64,000 nt of DNA, from positions 81,313-145,312 of the forward strand of contig NZ_QEST01000048.1 of the NCBI RefSeq assembly GCF_003311645.1, written 5' to 3'. Numbering within the stretch: the stretch's first letter is position 1; the number at the start of each line of letters is the position of its first letter. Below, one piece after another: positions 35,771-44,164 of this stretch. Under the pieces are notes generated by a model, which was not told where the DNA came from, did no database searches, and saw only the letters and a list, made by a program, of their open reading frames with translations. Source of the stretch: Streptomyces sp. PT12. GTDB lineage: Bacteria; Actinomycetota; Actinomycetes; Streptomycetales; Streptomycetaceae. The position numbers were made by a program, and so were the translations under genes.

Positions 35771-35878
35771 GGGCGCCCGGCAACGGGGGCAACCCCATGG
35801 GAGAAACGGTTTCGACCGGGGGAGAGCGGTCCATGCTCTCGGATGCGGGATCCGGCGGTCGACCGTCACGGCGCACGC

Positions 35879-35906
35879 GCGGTGCACGGAGTGGGCCGTG
35901 CACCGC
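35879..35906. promoter_or_regulatory. 11-bp perfect inverted repeat upstream of the Crp-like gene
   Basis: GCGGTGCACGG-N6-CCGTGCACCGC ends 35 bp before the ATG at 35942. It could be an operator for the encoded regulator or a terminator for the preceding TVP38 gene 110 bp away. Each arm contains GTGCAC, related to but not matching the CRP half-site. The rest of 35771-35941 has no gene. Confidence 0.6.
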
Positions 35907-35941
35907 AGGCTCGCGCCGGACGGGATGACGATCTCCGCCTC

Positions 35942-36661
35942 ATGACTGCCGCCTGCCCGCAGTGCCGAAGCTCGGAAACTCGCGGCTGGGGAGGGCGTGG
36001 ATTGCTGTCACCACGGGCATGGGAAGTGATCGCCCGTCAGGGCGAGAAGAGATCGTTCGCGGCGGGGGCACCGATGCTGCGACAGGGAACACCGGGCTCG
36101 TACCTGCTGGCGTTGACCTTCGGGCTGGCGAAGGTGGTACAGCACCGATCGGACGGAATCCCCCTGTGGCTGGCCTTCCGCGGGCCCGGGGAACTGCTCG
36201 GCGAGGTCTCGGTGCTCAGCAAGCGACAGGAGCCGCGCAGCGCTGACGTCATCGCCGTGACCAGGTGCGAGACCCGGGTACTCGACGCGGCGCGGTTCAG
36301 GCGATTCGTCGCCGAGCACGGTCTCGGCGACGACCTGTTACAGCAGGCGATGGACCGGACCCGCGAATCGGACGAGTACCGAGCCGAATTGATCACGCTG
36401 TCCATGACCGTACGGCTCGCACGAACCCTCCTGCGCCTGTCCGCCCTGGCCAGGTCCCGGCAGTTGACCGGACTGACACAGGAGGAGCTCGCCCAAGCCG
36501 TCGGCGGCTCCCGCAACGGCGTCGCCGAAGGACTGCAACGACTGCGCAACGCGCGGGCCGTCGAGACCGCGCGCAAGGTGATCACGATCGTCGACATCGA
36601 CACGCTCCGTGAGCTGGCCGGTTATGGCAATGATCCCGCGCCTCCCCGGAGCAGCCGCTGA
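35942..36661 (+). CDS. Crp/Fnr-family regulator with intact cNMP pocket
   Basis: 239 residues. A cyclic-nucleotide-binding beta barrel spans ~20-140. Its phosphate-binding cassette reads LLGEVSVLSKRQEPRSADV: Gly87-Glu88 and Arg99-Ser100-Ala101 match the residues that hold ribose and phosphate of cAMP in CRP. A long helix leads to the winged helix TQEELAQAVGGSRNGVAEGLQRL. No FNR-type cysteine set is present; the N-terminus has CPQC only. The neighbour encodes a cyclase-like protein and a CRP-type site lies between them, so a local cNMP circuit is likely. ATG 35942 begins the conserved part. Confidence 0.87.
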   Translation: MTAACPQCRSSETRGWGGRGLLSPRAWEVIARQGEKRSFAAGAPMLRQGTPGSYLLALTFGLAKVVQHRSDGIPLWLAFRGPGELLGEVSVLSKRQEPRSADVIAVTRCETRVLDAARFRRFVAEHGLGDDLLQQAMDRTRESDEYRAELITLSMTVRLARTLLRLSALARSRQLTGLTQEELAQAVGGSRNGVAEGLQRLRNARAVETARKVITIVDIDTLRELAGYGNDPAPPRSSR

Positions 36662-36727
36662 AGAGCCGCATGCACCGCCGCCCGGCCGCGCCCCCTCTGC
36701 GCCGACGGCCATGGCACCGGGCGTGGG

Positions 36728-36743
36728 TGTGAGGGCCCTCACC
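36728..36743. promoter_or_regulatory. CRP-like operator
   Basis: TGTGAGGGCCCTCACC matches TGTGA-N6-TCACA at 9 of 10 defined positions and contains a perfect 14-bp palindrome (36729-36742). It lies in the 178-bp gap between the Crp-like gene and the cyclase-like gene, ~97 bp before the latter's ATG. Further down, an 8-bp inverted repeat AGGATCGG/CCGATCCT (36789-36820) may form a leader hairpin. Confidence 0.75.
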
Positions 36744-36839
36744 GCCCCAGCGCCCACTGATGGGCACAACTCTCCGTGATCTGCGGCAAGGATCGGCGAC
36801 ACCCGAAACCACCCGATCCTCGCGAGAGGCACGACCGTC

Positions 36840-37667
36840 ATGTTCACCTCCGTTCCCGATCCCAACGCCGAGAGCCGTCCACTGCCGGGCTACCGAGCCC
36901 TGCTCGCCGTCGACGCAAAGGACTTCACCGGCTTGGTCGCCGTCCAGCACTCGGCGGTCAGCGCCCTGATCCCCGAGCTCGTCGACCGAGCACTCGTCGC
37001 GGCGGGGCTGACCGACCTCAAGGACGCCAAGAGCTTCCCCGCCAACACCGGCGACGGCATCGTCTTCGGCTTCGCCCCCGCATACCTGCCGTTCGTCGTC
37101 CACCCGTTCCTGAGGACACTCGACGGTGTCCTCGGCGAGCACAACGCCCAGCGCATCGCCCCGCGCCTGCGGCTCCGCGCCAGCGTGCACGTCGGGCCGC
37201 TGCCCGAGGCCGACGGCAACGGCACCGTGCGCAACGACACCCACCGGCTCCTCGACTCCCGCCCGGTCAAGGCGATCCTCGCCACCCCAGGCAGTGAGCG
37301 GACGACGCACCTGGCGGCGATCCTGTCCCACCGGGTCTACGAGGACGCGATCCTCGGCGGCTACACAGGGCTGGGGCCCGACCACTTCATCGAGGTCCCG
37401 GCCACGGTCGAGGGGAAGCACTACGCCCAACGGGCCTGGCTCCACATCCCCTCCCCGTCCGGCCAGCTCCTGCGCAACGGAGTCATCACCGCCATCGAGG
37501 ACAGCGGCGCCAGCCGGAGCGAGCCTGGCCCGACCACGCCGGAGGGGCACGAGCCGCAACGAAACGCCATGCCCCCGACCCAGCACGTCGAACAGGGAAA
37601 CGCCATCGTGGGCAATGTCTCCGGCAACATCTCGGGCACCTTCGGCACGCCGGAGTCCCACCGGTGA
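36840..37667 (+). CDS. Class III nucleotide cyclase-like protein with C-terminal beta motif
   Basis: 275 residues. The core fits a minimal class III cyclase homology domain: YRALLAVDAKDFTG (metal Asp25), NTGDGIVFGF (second metal Asp72), LRLRASVHVGPL, and VRNDTHRLLD, where Asn132 and Arg136 take the N-x3-R places of the VNxAAR transition-state motif. No receptor domain is attached. After a Pro-rich linker the C-terminus is a glycine-rich beta motif EQGNAIVGNVSGNISGTFG also found in the next protein. I infer cNMP synthesis, perhaps upon oligomerisation with the NTPase. It may instead be an inactive relative. Purine versus pyrimidine choice cannot be read. GAGAGG precedes the ATG. Confidence 0.7.
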   Translation: MFTSVPDPNAESRPLPGYRALLAVDAKDFTGLVAVQHSAVSALIPELVDRALVAAGLTDLKDAKSFPANTGDGIVFGFAPAYLPFVVHPFLRTLDGVLGEHNAQRIAPRLRLRASVHVGPLPEADGNGTVRNDTHRLLDSRPVKAILATPGSERTTHLAAILSHRVYEDAILGGYTGLGPDHFIEVPATVEGKHYAQRAWLHIPSPSGQLLRNGVITAIEDSGASRSEPGPTTPEGHEPQRNAMPPTQHVEQGNAIVGNVSGNISGTFGTPESHR

Positions 37668-39634
37668 GCGACGAGCCCAGGACCGAACAAGGCGACGTTC
37701 AACAGCGTGTGGAGCAAGGTGCCGCCGTCGCGGGCGCGGTGAACGGCGACATCAACTTCTTCGCCGCCCCCGATGCGTTCGCCGCCTCCGAGAAAGTGGT
37801 CAAGCCCCGCTTCCGCGAAGGCCCGTATCCGGCCGAGGACGTGGACGAGCGGCTGCGAACCTTCGTCGAGCCCCCCTCCTCCGCGTTCGGTCGCGAGGTA
37901 CTGCGGCGGCGGCACGTGCTGCTGCTCCTCGGCGCCCCCCGCACCGGCGCCAGCACCGCCGCCTTCGCACTGCTGCGCGAACGGTGCGGCGACGGCGGGC
38001 GCATCATCGGGCTGGACCCGAGCCGTGCCCTGGCCGACCTCAAGCCCAGGGACACGAGCGGCTATCTGATCCGCGCGCTGCCCGAAGAGGCCGCCGACGC
38101 GCTGACAGACGTCGCACTCACGGCGCTGCGGGAGCGACTGGAGAACGTCGACGCCCACCTGATCATTGTTGTCGATCCCACGCAGAGGCTGTCCCCCACG
38201 ACGGCCCGCTGGCAGGTCCGACACGAACCGCCGCCCCCGGCGGAAGTGGCCCACGCCCACCTGCGCGCCATGGGCCTGTCCGAAGAACAGCTCTCCGTTG
38301 CCGACGCCCACTTGGGCGATCCACAGGTCAAGTCCTACCTTGAGACCAGCCAAGAGCCGGCCGTGGGCACCGAGGTGGCCGAGGAGTTGCGCCATATCGC
38401 CCTCGGCGTCCGGGAGTTGCACGAGGCTCTCGGCAACCTCACACGTACCGCCGCGGACCACGCCACGGCGACGCTGCGGGCGGTGCGTGGCGACGTGGCC
38501 GCGCTGGCCCTCACCACCTCGATCGCCCTGCTTGAGCACCAGGACCGAACCGTGATCGCCCGCTGCGCCGCCGAGCTGCGCCCCCTGCTCGCGCCCACTC
38601 CCGCCGAAACTCCGCCGGGCGACCGGGAGCAGGAGAGGACACGGACGACGGAGGCGGACGTGCTGGGCGACGACTTCGCCACCCGCCTGCGCAAGGTCAA
38701 CGCCCACCCGCTCCCCCGCGTCGTCGACAACGGCAGCCGATACTGGTACCGCTACTGGGTCGAGCCCGTCGCGTTCCAGCGCCGGCACCAGGCCGATGCC
38801 ATCCTCACGCGGCTGTGGTTGGACCACGAGGGCATCGCCGACGCCGTACTGACCTGGTTGCGGGACGACTCCACGCGTTACTCCCCCGGCCTCGACTACA
38901 CGGTCGGCCTCTCCATCGGCCGAGTGCTGCGCCACGGCACGGGGCCCGACGTGCTGCGGCAGCTCCGCCCGCTGGCCGAGTCACCCGAGCGGTGGCGGCG
39001 CCGACTGGTGGCCTACGCGCTGAACGAAGCCGCTCAGGACGGGGTGCTGGCGGGCGCCGTCCGCGACGAGTTGTGGGAGTGGAGTCGTCTCCGCGATGAG
39101 CACCTGCGCGCAACCGTGGCCGAGACGTGTGCCGGCGGCTTCGGCCTGGTCAGGCCGGATCGGACCCTGCGCATGCTGGACCGCGTGCTCAACAGCGCTG
39201 ACCGGCCACACGTACGCAAGGCCGTCTCTTCCGCCCTGGCCGTCCTGCTCCTTGAGGTGGCGAACGCCGGACGTGTACTCGACGCCTTCACCGGGTGGAT
39301 CGCCCAACCGGAAGGCAGCGGGCAACGGGCCTACGCGCTGCGCGCCGTTCCCGAACTGATCGACAGCTTCCTGCAACTGGACACCGACGACCCGGGGCCG
39401 CTGCTGCCCTTGGTGCGCAGGTCCCTGGACGATGCCCAGGCCCGCGATGCGGTCATGGGCGTGCTCCTGAGCGCCGAGCACTCACCCAACGCGGGCACTC
39501 GGCTCCGCGCCACGGCTCTCATCACCCTGCTCGCCGCCACCGCGGGCGGGCAGCGCGGCGTCCGCGCCCTCCTCATCGCCCGCGTCCGCCGCGACGCCCA
39601 GTCCGACAAGCTCACAGAAGGGACCGTCGCATGA
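37664..39634 (+). CDS. STAND-like P-loop protein with HEAT-like C-terminus
   Basis: 656 residues. Residues ~14-36 (QRVEQGAAVAGAVNGDINFF) repeat the glycine-rich beta motif at the end of the cyclase-like protein. A P-loop-like GAPRTGAST (90-98) has Ala96 in place of the catalytic Lys; a Walker B-like HLIIVVDPTQ ends in Asp171. Helical regions follow, and residues ~400-650 look like HEAT/ARM repeats (LRQLRPLAESPERWRRRLVAYAL; ALAVLLLEVANAG). It is probably a nucleotide-binding or pseudo-ATPase scaffold in a conflict or signalling system. GTGA overlap couples it to the cyclase-like gene; the stop overlaps the next gene. Confidence 0.65.
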   Translation: MSDEPRTEQGDVQQRVEQGAAVAGAVNGDINFFAAPDAFAASEKVVKPRFREGPYPAEDVDERLRTFVEPPSSAFGREVLRRRHVLLLLGAPRTGASTAAFALLRERCGDGGRIIGLDPSRALADLKPRDTSGYLIRALPEEAADALTDVALTALRERLENVDAHLIIVVDPTQRLSPTTARWQVRHEPPPPAEVAHAHLRAMGLSEEQLSVADAHLGDPQVKSYLETSQEPAVGTEVAEELRHIALGVRELHEALGNLTRTAADHATATLRAVRGDVAALALTTSIALLEHQDRTVIARCAAELRPLLAPTPAETPPGDREQERTRTTEADVLGDDFATRLRKVNAHPLPRVVDNGSRYWYRYWVEPVAFQRRHQADAILTRLWLDHEGIADAVLTWLRDDSTRYSPGLDYTVGLSIGRVLRHGTGPDVLRQLRPLAESPERWRRRLVAYALNEAAQDGVLAGAVRDELWEWSRLRDEHLRATVAETCAGGFGLVRPDRTLRMLDRVLNSADRPHVRKAVSSALAVLLLEVANAGRVLDAFTGWIAQPEGSGQRAYALRAVPELIDSFLQLDTDDPGPLLPLVRRSLDDAQARDAVMGVLLSAEHSPNAGTRLRATALITLLAATAGGQRGVRALLIARVRRDAQSDKLTEGTVA

Positions 39635-40473
39635 GCACGCCCCTGGTGGAACCGCTGCACAGGTCACCGTTCCGCTCCGTACTACAGCTGCGCATGGCCC
39701 CCCACACCCGGCCTCAGCAAGCACTGGTGCTCGTCGCCCAGGACGGGGCGGCCCTGGTCGGCGTTCCGAGCGGGACATGGCACGACCACCCGCGCCCCGG
39801 GCTGCTGCGGGTGTTGGGCAGCACGTTCCCGCAGTCCGGCTGGGTTTCGCTCGCAGAGCGGCACGACTGGGTGGATGTCGCGGCGCCACGCGGCGGAGCG
39901 GTACCGCAGCCCGCGGTGCGGTACTCGGTGAGTTGGCAGGTGAGCGACCCGGTCACGGTGGTCCGCGGCAACGTCACCACGGAGGGGGTCCCCGCGTGGA
40001 TCGCCCAGCACATCGCGCAGAACGGTATGGGTTCCGGCGGTCTGCACGTGGTGCCCGACGCGGGCATCGTCTACCGCGTCCTTCAGCAGCCGGCGACCGA
40101 CCCGACCGGGGCGAGCGCGGCGCCACCGCTGCCGTTCTCCTGGGACAGCGGCACGCTCAACGCCTACCAGTTCTTCCGCGAACTCATCAGTGAGGATCCA
40201 CGCGGCCTGGCAGCACTGTGGCTGCTGCACCACCCGCAGGACGCCAAGGACGTGTTGGAGTGGACCGTGGCCAACCGACAGCTCCTGCTGCCCCAAGGGG
40301 CCGCGGAGGACCGCGAGCCAGAACCCGACGGATGGGAACGGTCATTGGCCGTCGCGCTGCGAGACCTGTCCCCGCACGACCGCGCCTTCGTCGGGGTCAA
40401 CATGGCCAGGCTGCTGAACGATCTCGGCATCCCGGAAGCACAGGACGCCCTTGACCGGCTCGAAAGCCACTAG
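39631..40473 (+). CDS. Unknown protein, last gene of the cyclase-STAND operon
   Basis: 280 residues, not recognised with certainty. The first ~140 are beta-rich; VRYSVSWQVSDPVTVVRGNVT faintly resembles the strand pattern of SPFH/band-7 domains (V-x-W-x-V-x-DP). The C-terminal third is helical (FFRELISEDPRGLAALWLLHH, VEWTVANRQLLLPQG-like) and closes with a hydrophilic helix. No TM or catalytic motif is seen. ATG 39631 overlaps the STAND stop (ATGA), so it belongs to the same translational unit. Confidence 0.6.
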   Translation: MSTPLVEPLHRSPFRSVLQLRMAPHTRPQQALVLVAQDGAALVGVPSGTWHDHPRPGLLRVLGSTFPQSGWVSLAERHDWVDVAAPRGGAVPQPAVRYSVSWQVSDPVTVVRGNVTTEGVPAWIAQHIAQNGMGSGGLHVVPDAGIVYRVLQQPATDPTGASAAPPLPFSWDSGTLNAYQFFRELISEDPRGLAALWLLHHPQDAKDVLEWTVANRQLLLPQGAAEDREPEPDGWERSLAVALRDLSPHDRAFVGVNMARLLNDLGIPEAQDALDRLESH

Positions 40474-40499
40474 GAACAACGACGGACCACTGCGCCCAC

Positions 40500-40536
40500 C
40501 CCAGGTCTCGCACGACAACGTCGTGCGAGACCTGGG
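40500..40536 (+). terminator. Strong hairpin terminator closing the operon
   Basis: A perfect 17-bp stem with loop AAC lies 26 bp after the stop of the last operon gene. There is no U tract, which is normal in high-GC actinomycetes. Directly after it is the 10-bp palindrome CCGATATCGG (40537-40546). Confidence 0.85.
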
Positions 40537-40599
40537 CCGATATCGGAGCCACCTGAGAGGTCAGCCGGAAGCTGTCAGGTCAAATGAGACGGTATGAAG

Positions 40600-41790
40600 C
40601 TATGAGTTCTGTTTCTGGGGTTCTGTCTCAGGTCGGGGCTCGTTGATCCAGACGGCCGTGGGCAGCGTCGGTGGCTGGGGTTGGCGGCCGAAGCGTTCGG
40701 GATGCGCCGCATACGCCTGGGCGAGGGTGACGGCCCGTTGCTGGCGCACCAGGTCGGCGGTGCCGAAGTGGACGCTGGCCGGGGTATGCGGGCCGATCGC
40801 CGAGTGCCGGTGCTCGTGGTTGTAGCAGGTGAGTAAACCGTCGCACCAGTCGCGGGCGTGCTGCGGGGAGCCGAACCGGTCGGGGAAGTCGCCGCTGTAC
40901 TTGATGGTCTTGAAGTGGGCCTCGCTGTAGGGATTGTCGTTGGAGGTTTTCGGCCGTGAGTGGGAGCGGGTGACGCCGAGATCGGTCAGCAGCTGGGCGA
41001 CCGGCTTGGAGGTCATGGAGGTGCCCCGGCCGGCGTGCACGGTGTGCGGCACGACGCCGTTGGTCTCGATCGCGGTGCGGATCAACTCCTCGGCGATCAG
41101 GCTGTCTTCGCGTGCGGCGACCGTCCAGCCGACGACGTAGCGGCTGTAGATGTCGATCAGGACATAGAGGTGGTACCAGTCGCCCTTGCCCGGCCCGCGC
41201 AGCTTCGTGATGTCCCACGACCACACCTGCGAGGGGCCGTCGGCGACCAGCTCCGGCTTGACCTTCGCGGGGTGAGTGGCCTGGCGGCGGCGGTCGCCGC
41301 TCTGTCCGGCGGCCCGCAGGATCCGGTACATCGTCGAAGGCGAGCACCAGTAGGTGCCGGCGTCCAGCTCCCGGGCCCACACCTGGGCGGGCGGCAGCTC
41401 GGCGTACTCCGGCCGGTTCAACAGCTCGATTACTGCGGCCCGTTCGGCGTCCGACAGGGCCGACGGGGAGCCGGACGCGGTTTCGGCTCCCTGGCCGGGC
41501 GGGGCTTCAGGCGCCGGTAGTGCGTCGCCCGGGAGCGGCCGGTCAGCCGGCAGGCCGTCACGGTGCCCAGATGCGCCTGGAGGCCGATGAACGGCTCGTC
41601 CACGACCGGGTCGGCGGCGTCGCTCAGTCCGCGCTCTCGGCAAGCAGTTCCAAGAGCGCGGAAGCTCTTCCCATGACCTGAAGTGCGGCATCGCGCTTGG
41701 CCAGGTCCTTCTCCAGCCGGGCGATTCTCTTGCGCAGCCGTTCCAGCTCGGCGGTTTCCGCGGCTTTCTTCGGTCGGTGCCACGTCACCC
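40600..41790 (-). mobile_element. Decayed IS3-family insertion sequence
   Basis: Minus-strand pieces of one transposase are spread over three frames. KKAAETAELERLRKRIARLEK to ALLELLAESAD (41775-41624) is the coiled-coil and junction region; ERGLSDAADPVV to GRSRATHYRRL (~41640-41480) is the start of OrfB; SALSDAERAAVIELLN onward (41475-40600) is the rest with the catalytic core. The core has WSWDITKL (first Asp) and DNPYSEAHFKT (Glu), but the second Asp of HxDRG reads HAGRG (GGC codon). The N-terminal helix-turn-helix is missing at the right end. Two frameshifts plus the lost Asp make it inactive. Terminal inverted repeats were not identified. Confidence 0.85.
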
Positions 41791-42121
41791 CCAGAGGTAT
41801 CCGTCCAGATCGACACCTGGGAATGCTCTGCGGAGCTTTCGCCCGGCTGCGGCGCGGGTTGGCGCGACGACTGGTCCCTCGCGCCTGAGTCACCTCCCGA
41901 TGTCGCGCATTCCGATGCCCCAACTCTGGTGTGTCCCGGCGTCGCTGGTAGCAAGCTGGTCGGCAGAAGTACCCCGGACCATCCGGAGCCCGCCCGGGGA
42001 GCCTCCCGCCCCGGCCGAGCACCATGTGTCCGTTTCTGTGCCAGGCGCGGTCATTCGGCGTTATGGTGCATCGACACAACGTGAGGGCGTGGGTAACGCC
42101 GCAGCAGCCTGGAGGGGCCGC
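41791..42121. other. Gap between IS remnant and TerD gene
   Basis: About 330 bp without a supported gene. It probably holds the IS boundary and the promoter of the TerD-nuclease gene; GGAGGGG (42111-42117) is that gene's ribosome-binding site. A long frame open across this region is continuous with the TerD gene but has no homology. Confidence 0.5.
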
Positions 42122-44164
42122 ATGCGCGAAATGATCAAGGGCGCGAACATCGCTCTGAGAGACCTGAGCGAGACCGTCGGGGGTGTACTCGTCCGCCTGA
42201 CCTGGAGCAGCGACTCCGGTGACGGTGACGCGGACGCCTCCGTTCTCCTGCTGAACGCATCCGGCAAGGTGCGCAGTGACGCCGACTTCTTCTTCTACAA
42301 CAACCCCGACGCGCCGGACGGCAGCGTCCAGCTCCTCGGCAAGACCCCAGCCGCCGACGGGAACGAAGACCGGATCAGCCTCGACCTCTCGGCCATACCG
42401 CCGGACGTCGAACGTGTGGCGATCGCGGCCAGCAGGTACGGCGGCGCCAGGTTCGGTGACTTACACGATCTGCGCCTGACCCTCTCCGACGCCGCCGGAG
42501 AGGAATTGCTCGGGTTCAGCATCGACGACGCGGGGCCCGAGAGCGCGTTCGTCTTCGGCGAGATATACCGGCGCGCCGGGGAATGGCGGTTCCGGGCCAT
42601 CGGCCAAGGCTATGAAAGCGGACTCGCCGGTCTGGTGACGGACTTCGGTATCGACGTCGATGACGAGGGCGAGGACGACACCGCGGAGGACGACACCGCG
42701 GAGTCCGCTGCCGAAGTCCGGGAGCCCGAGCAGCCGCTCGTCGACGCGGTGCCAGCCCCGCCGCCGGTCTCCGAGCCGGTCGTGGTGGCAACGGTCCCGG
42801 TCCCGGCCCGGCGCCCCCGTACCGCGAGGAAGAAGGTGACCCTGCCCAAGGTCGCCAAGAAGTCGCTCGCGGAGCACGACTCCTGGAAACAGGCCAGGCT
42901 CTTCCCGGTCCCCTCGCTCAAGAACGACCGCGAGCGTGAGGCCCGCGCCACCTCCGTCCTGCTGTCCGTGATGGCCCAGGTGCCGGAATTCGGCCGTCGC
43001 CTCACCGCCGCCTTCGGCGCTCCGGCTGGCCGCATGGAGACCTTCACCGAGGTGTCACTGCCACACGGCGACGCTCCCAAACGCCCGGATGGCGTGATCC
43101 GCATCGAGCGGGCGGGCAAACTGTGGACCGCCCTCGTCGAAACGAAGACGAACGGCAATCCCCTCAAGCCCGAGCAGGTCCAGGACTACGTGGACATCGC
43201 CGCCCGCCGCGGCTACGAGGCGGTGATCACACTCTCCAATGATGTCGCGCTTGAGGGCAGTCCACTCGTCGAGATCAAGATTGACCGGCGCCGTAAGCAC
43301 AAGGTGTCGCTCTGGCATCTGTCCTGGGCCGAAGTGACGCATCAGGCGCGGATGTTGATTCGCCACGAGGGCGTGGGCAATGCCGCACACGCCTGGGTTC
43401 TCCATGAGCTCCTGCACTACCTCGAGCACGGTAGCTCGGGGTGTCATGGCTTCCAGAACATGGGCCCCTCCTGGGTGCCGGTGCGCAACGCGATCGACGA
43501 GGAAACCCTCGGCCAGGGTGACCGGCGCGCGGTCGACGTCGTGGAGAGCTGGGAACGCCTGGTCCGGCAGGTGTGTCTCCGACTGGGGGGCGAGCTGGGC
43601 CAGAAGGTCCTGCCGGTGCAGCGCGGCAGGCGCACCGCCGATCCCGGCGCCCGCCGCGTCGCCCTCGCCGATCAGCTCTGCCGCGACGGCCGCCTCAACG
43701 CCGAACTCCGCATCGAGGGAACGCGCCGCGTGCTCGCCATCACCGCGGATCTGCGCACCGGCAAACTGCGCACATCCGTGGACGTCCCCGCGCCCGAGCA
43801 GGGCTACCCTCTCTCCTGGGCCAAGCGATTGCTCCGGCAGCTGAGCGACGCCCCGGCCGATGTGCACGTCGAGACGCTGGTCGAAGAGGGGACCGGACCA
43901 CGCGGCACCCTCGAACGCCTGCGCCCGGAGCCGGCCGATCTGCTCCCGGGCGACGGAGCCCGGATCACCGGTTTCCGTCTGTCCCTCTTCAAGAGCATGG
44001 GCAATACCCGCGGCAACGCCGAGACCAGCTTCATCCGCAGTATCGACGAGGCCGTCGACCACTTCGTCAACGGCGTCGTCACTCCCCTGGAACGACGCCC
44101 GTCCCGCCGCTCGCAGCGCGCGGAGCAGGACCAGGCCAAGGACGCACTGGCGGGGGCGATATGA
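42122..44164 (+). CDS. TerD domain fused to a PD-(D/E)XK-type nuclease domain
   Basis: 680 residues. Residues 5-180 are a TerD/TerE (stress-protein) domain: KGANIALRDL, the Ca2+-site segments DADASVLLLN and RSDADFFFYNNP, and AFVFGEIYRRAGEWRFRAIGQGY. An acidic then Pro/Val-rich linker follows (~180-235). The next ~200 residues carry a nuclease-like core with RPDGVIRI (Asp323) and WTALVETKTNG (Glu340-x-Lys342), the D...ExK of PD-(D/E)XK enzymes. A C-terminal helical/beta region is unassigned. TerD proteins mark stress and phage-defence-linked systems. The ATG at 42122 begins the TerD domain and has GGAGGGG upstream. Its stop overlaps the next start. Confidence 0.8.
   Translation: MREMIKGANIALRDLSETVGGVLVRLTWSSDSGDGDADASVLLLNASGKVRSDADFFFYNNPDAPDGSVQLLGKTPAADGNEDRISLDLSAIPPDVERVAIAASRYGGARFGDLHDLRLTLSDAAGEELLGFSIDDAGPESAFVFGEIYRRAGEWRFRAIGQGYESGLAGLVTDFGIDVDDEGEDDTAEDDTAESAAEVREPEQPLVDAVPAPPPVSEPVVVATVPVPARRPRTARKKVTLPKVAKKSLAEHDSWKQARLFPVPSLKNDREREARATSVLLSVMAQVPEFGRRLTAAFGAPAGRMETFTEVSLPHGDAPKRPDGVIRIERAGKLWTALVETKTNGNPLKPEQVQDYVDIAARRGYEAVITLSNDVALEGSPLVEIKIDRRRKHKVSLWHLSWAEVTHQARMLIRHEGVGNAAHAWVLHELLHYLEHGSSGCHGFQNMGPSWVPVRNAIDEETLGQGDRRAVDVVESWERLVRQVCLRLGGELGQKVLPVQRGRRTADPGARRVALADQLCRDGRLNAELRIEGTRRVLAITADLRTGKLRTSVDVPAPEQGYPLSWAKRLLRQLSDAPADVHVETLVEEGTGPRGTLERLRPEPADLLPGDGARITGFRLSLFKSMGNTRGNAETSFIRSIDEAVDHFVNGVVTPLERRPSRRSQRAEQDQAKDALAGAI

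Noticed and set aside
41777-42121. N-terminal extension of the TerD-nuclease protein
   Set aside because: The frame is open but has no homology and overlaps the IS remnant; ATG 42122 has a ribosome-binding site and begins the TerD domain.
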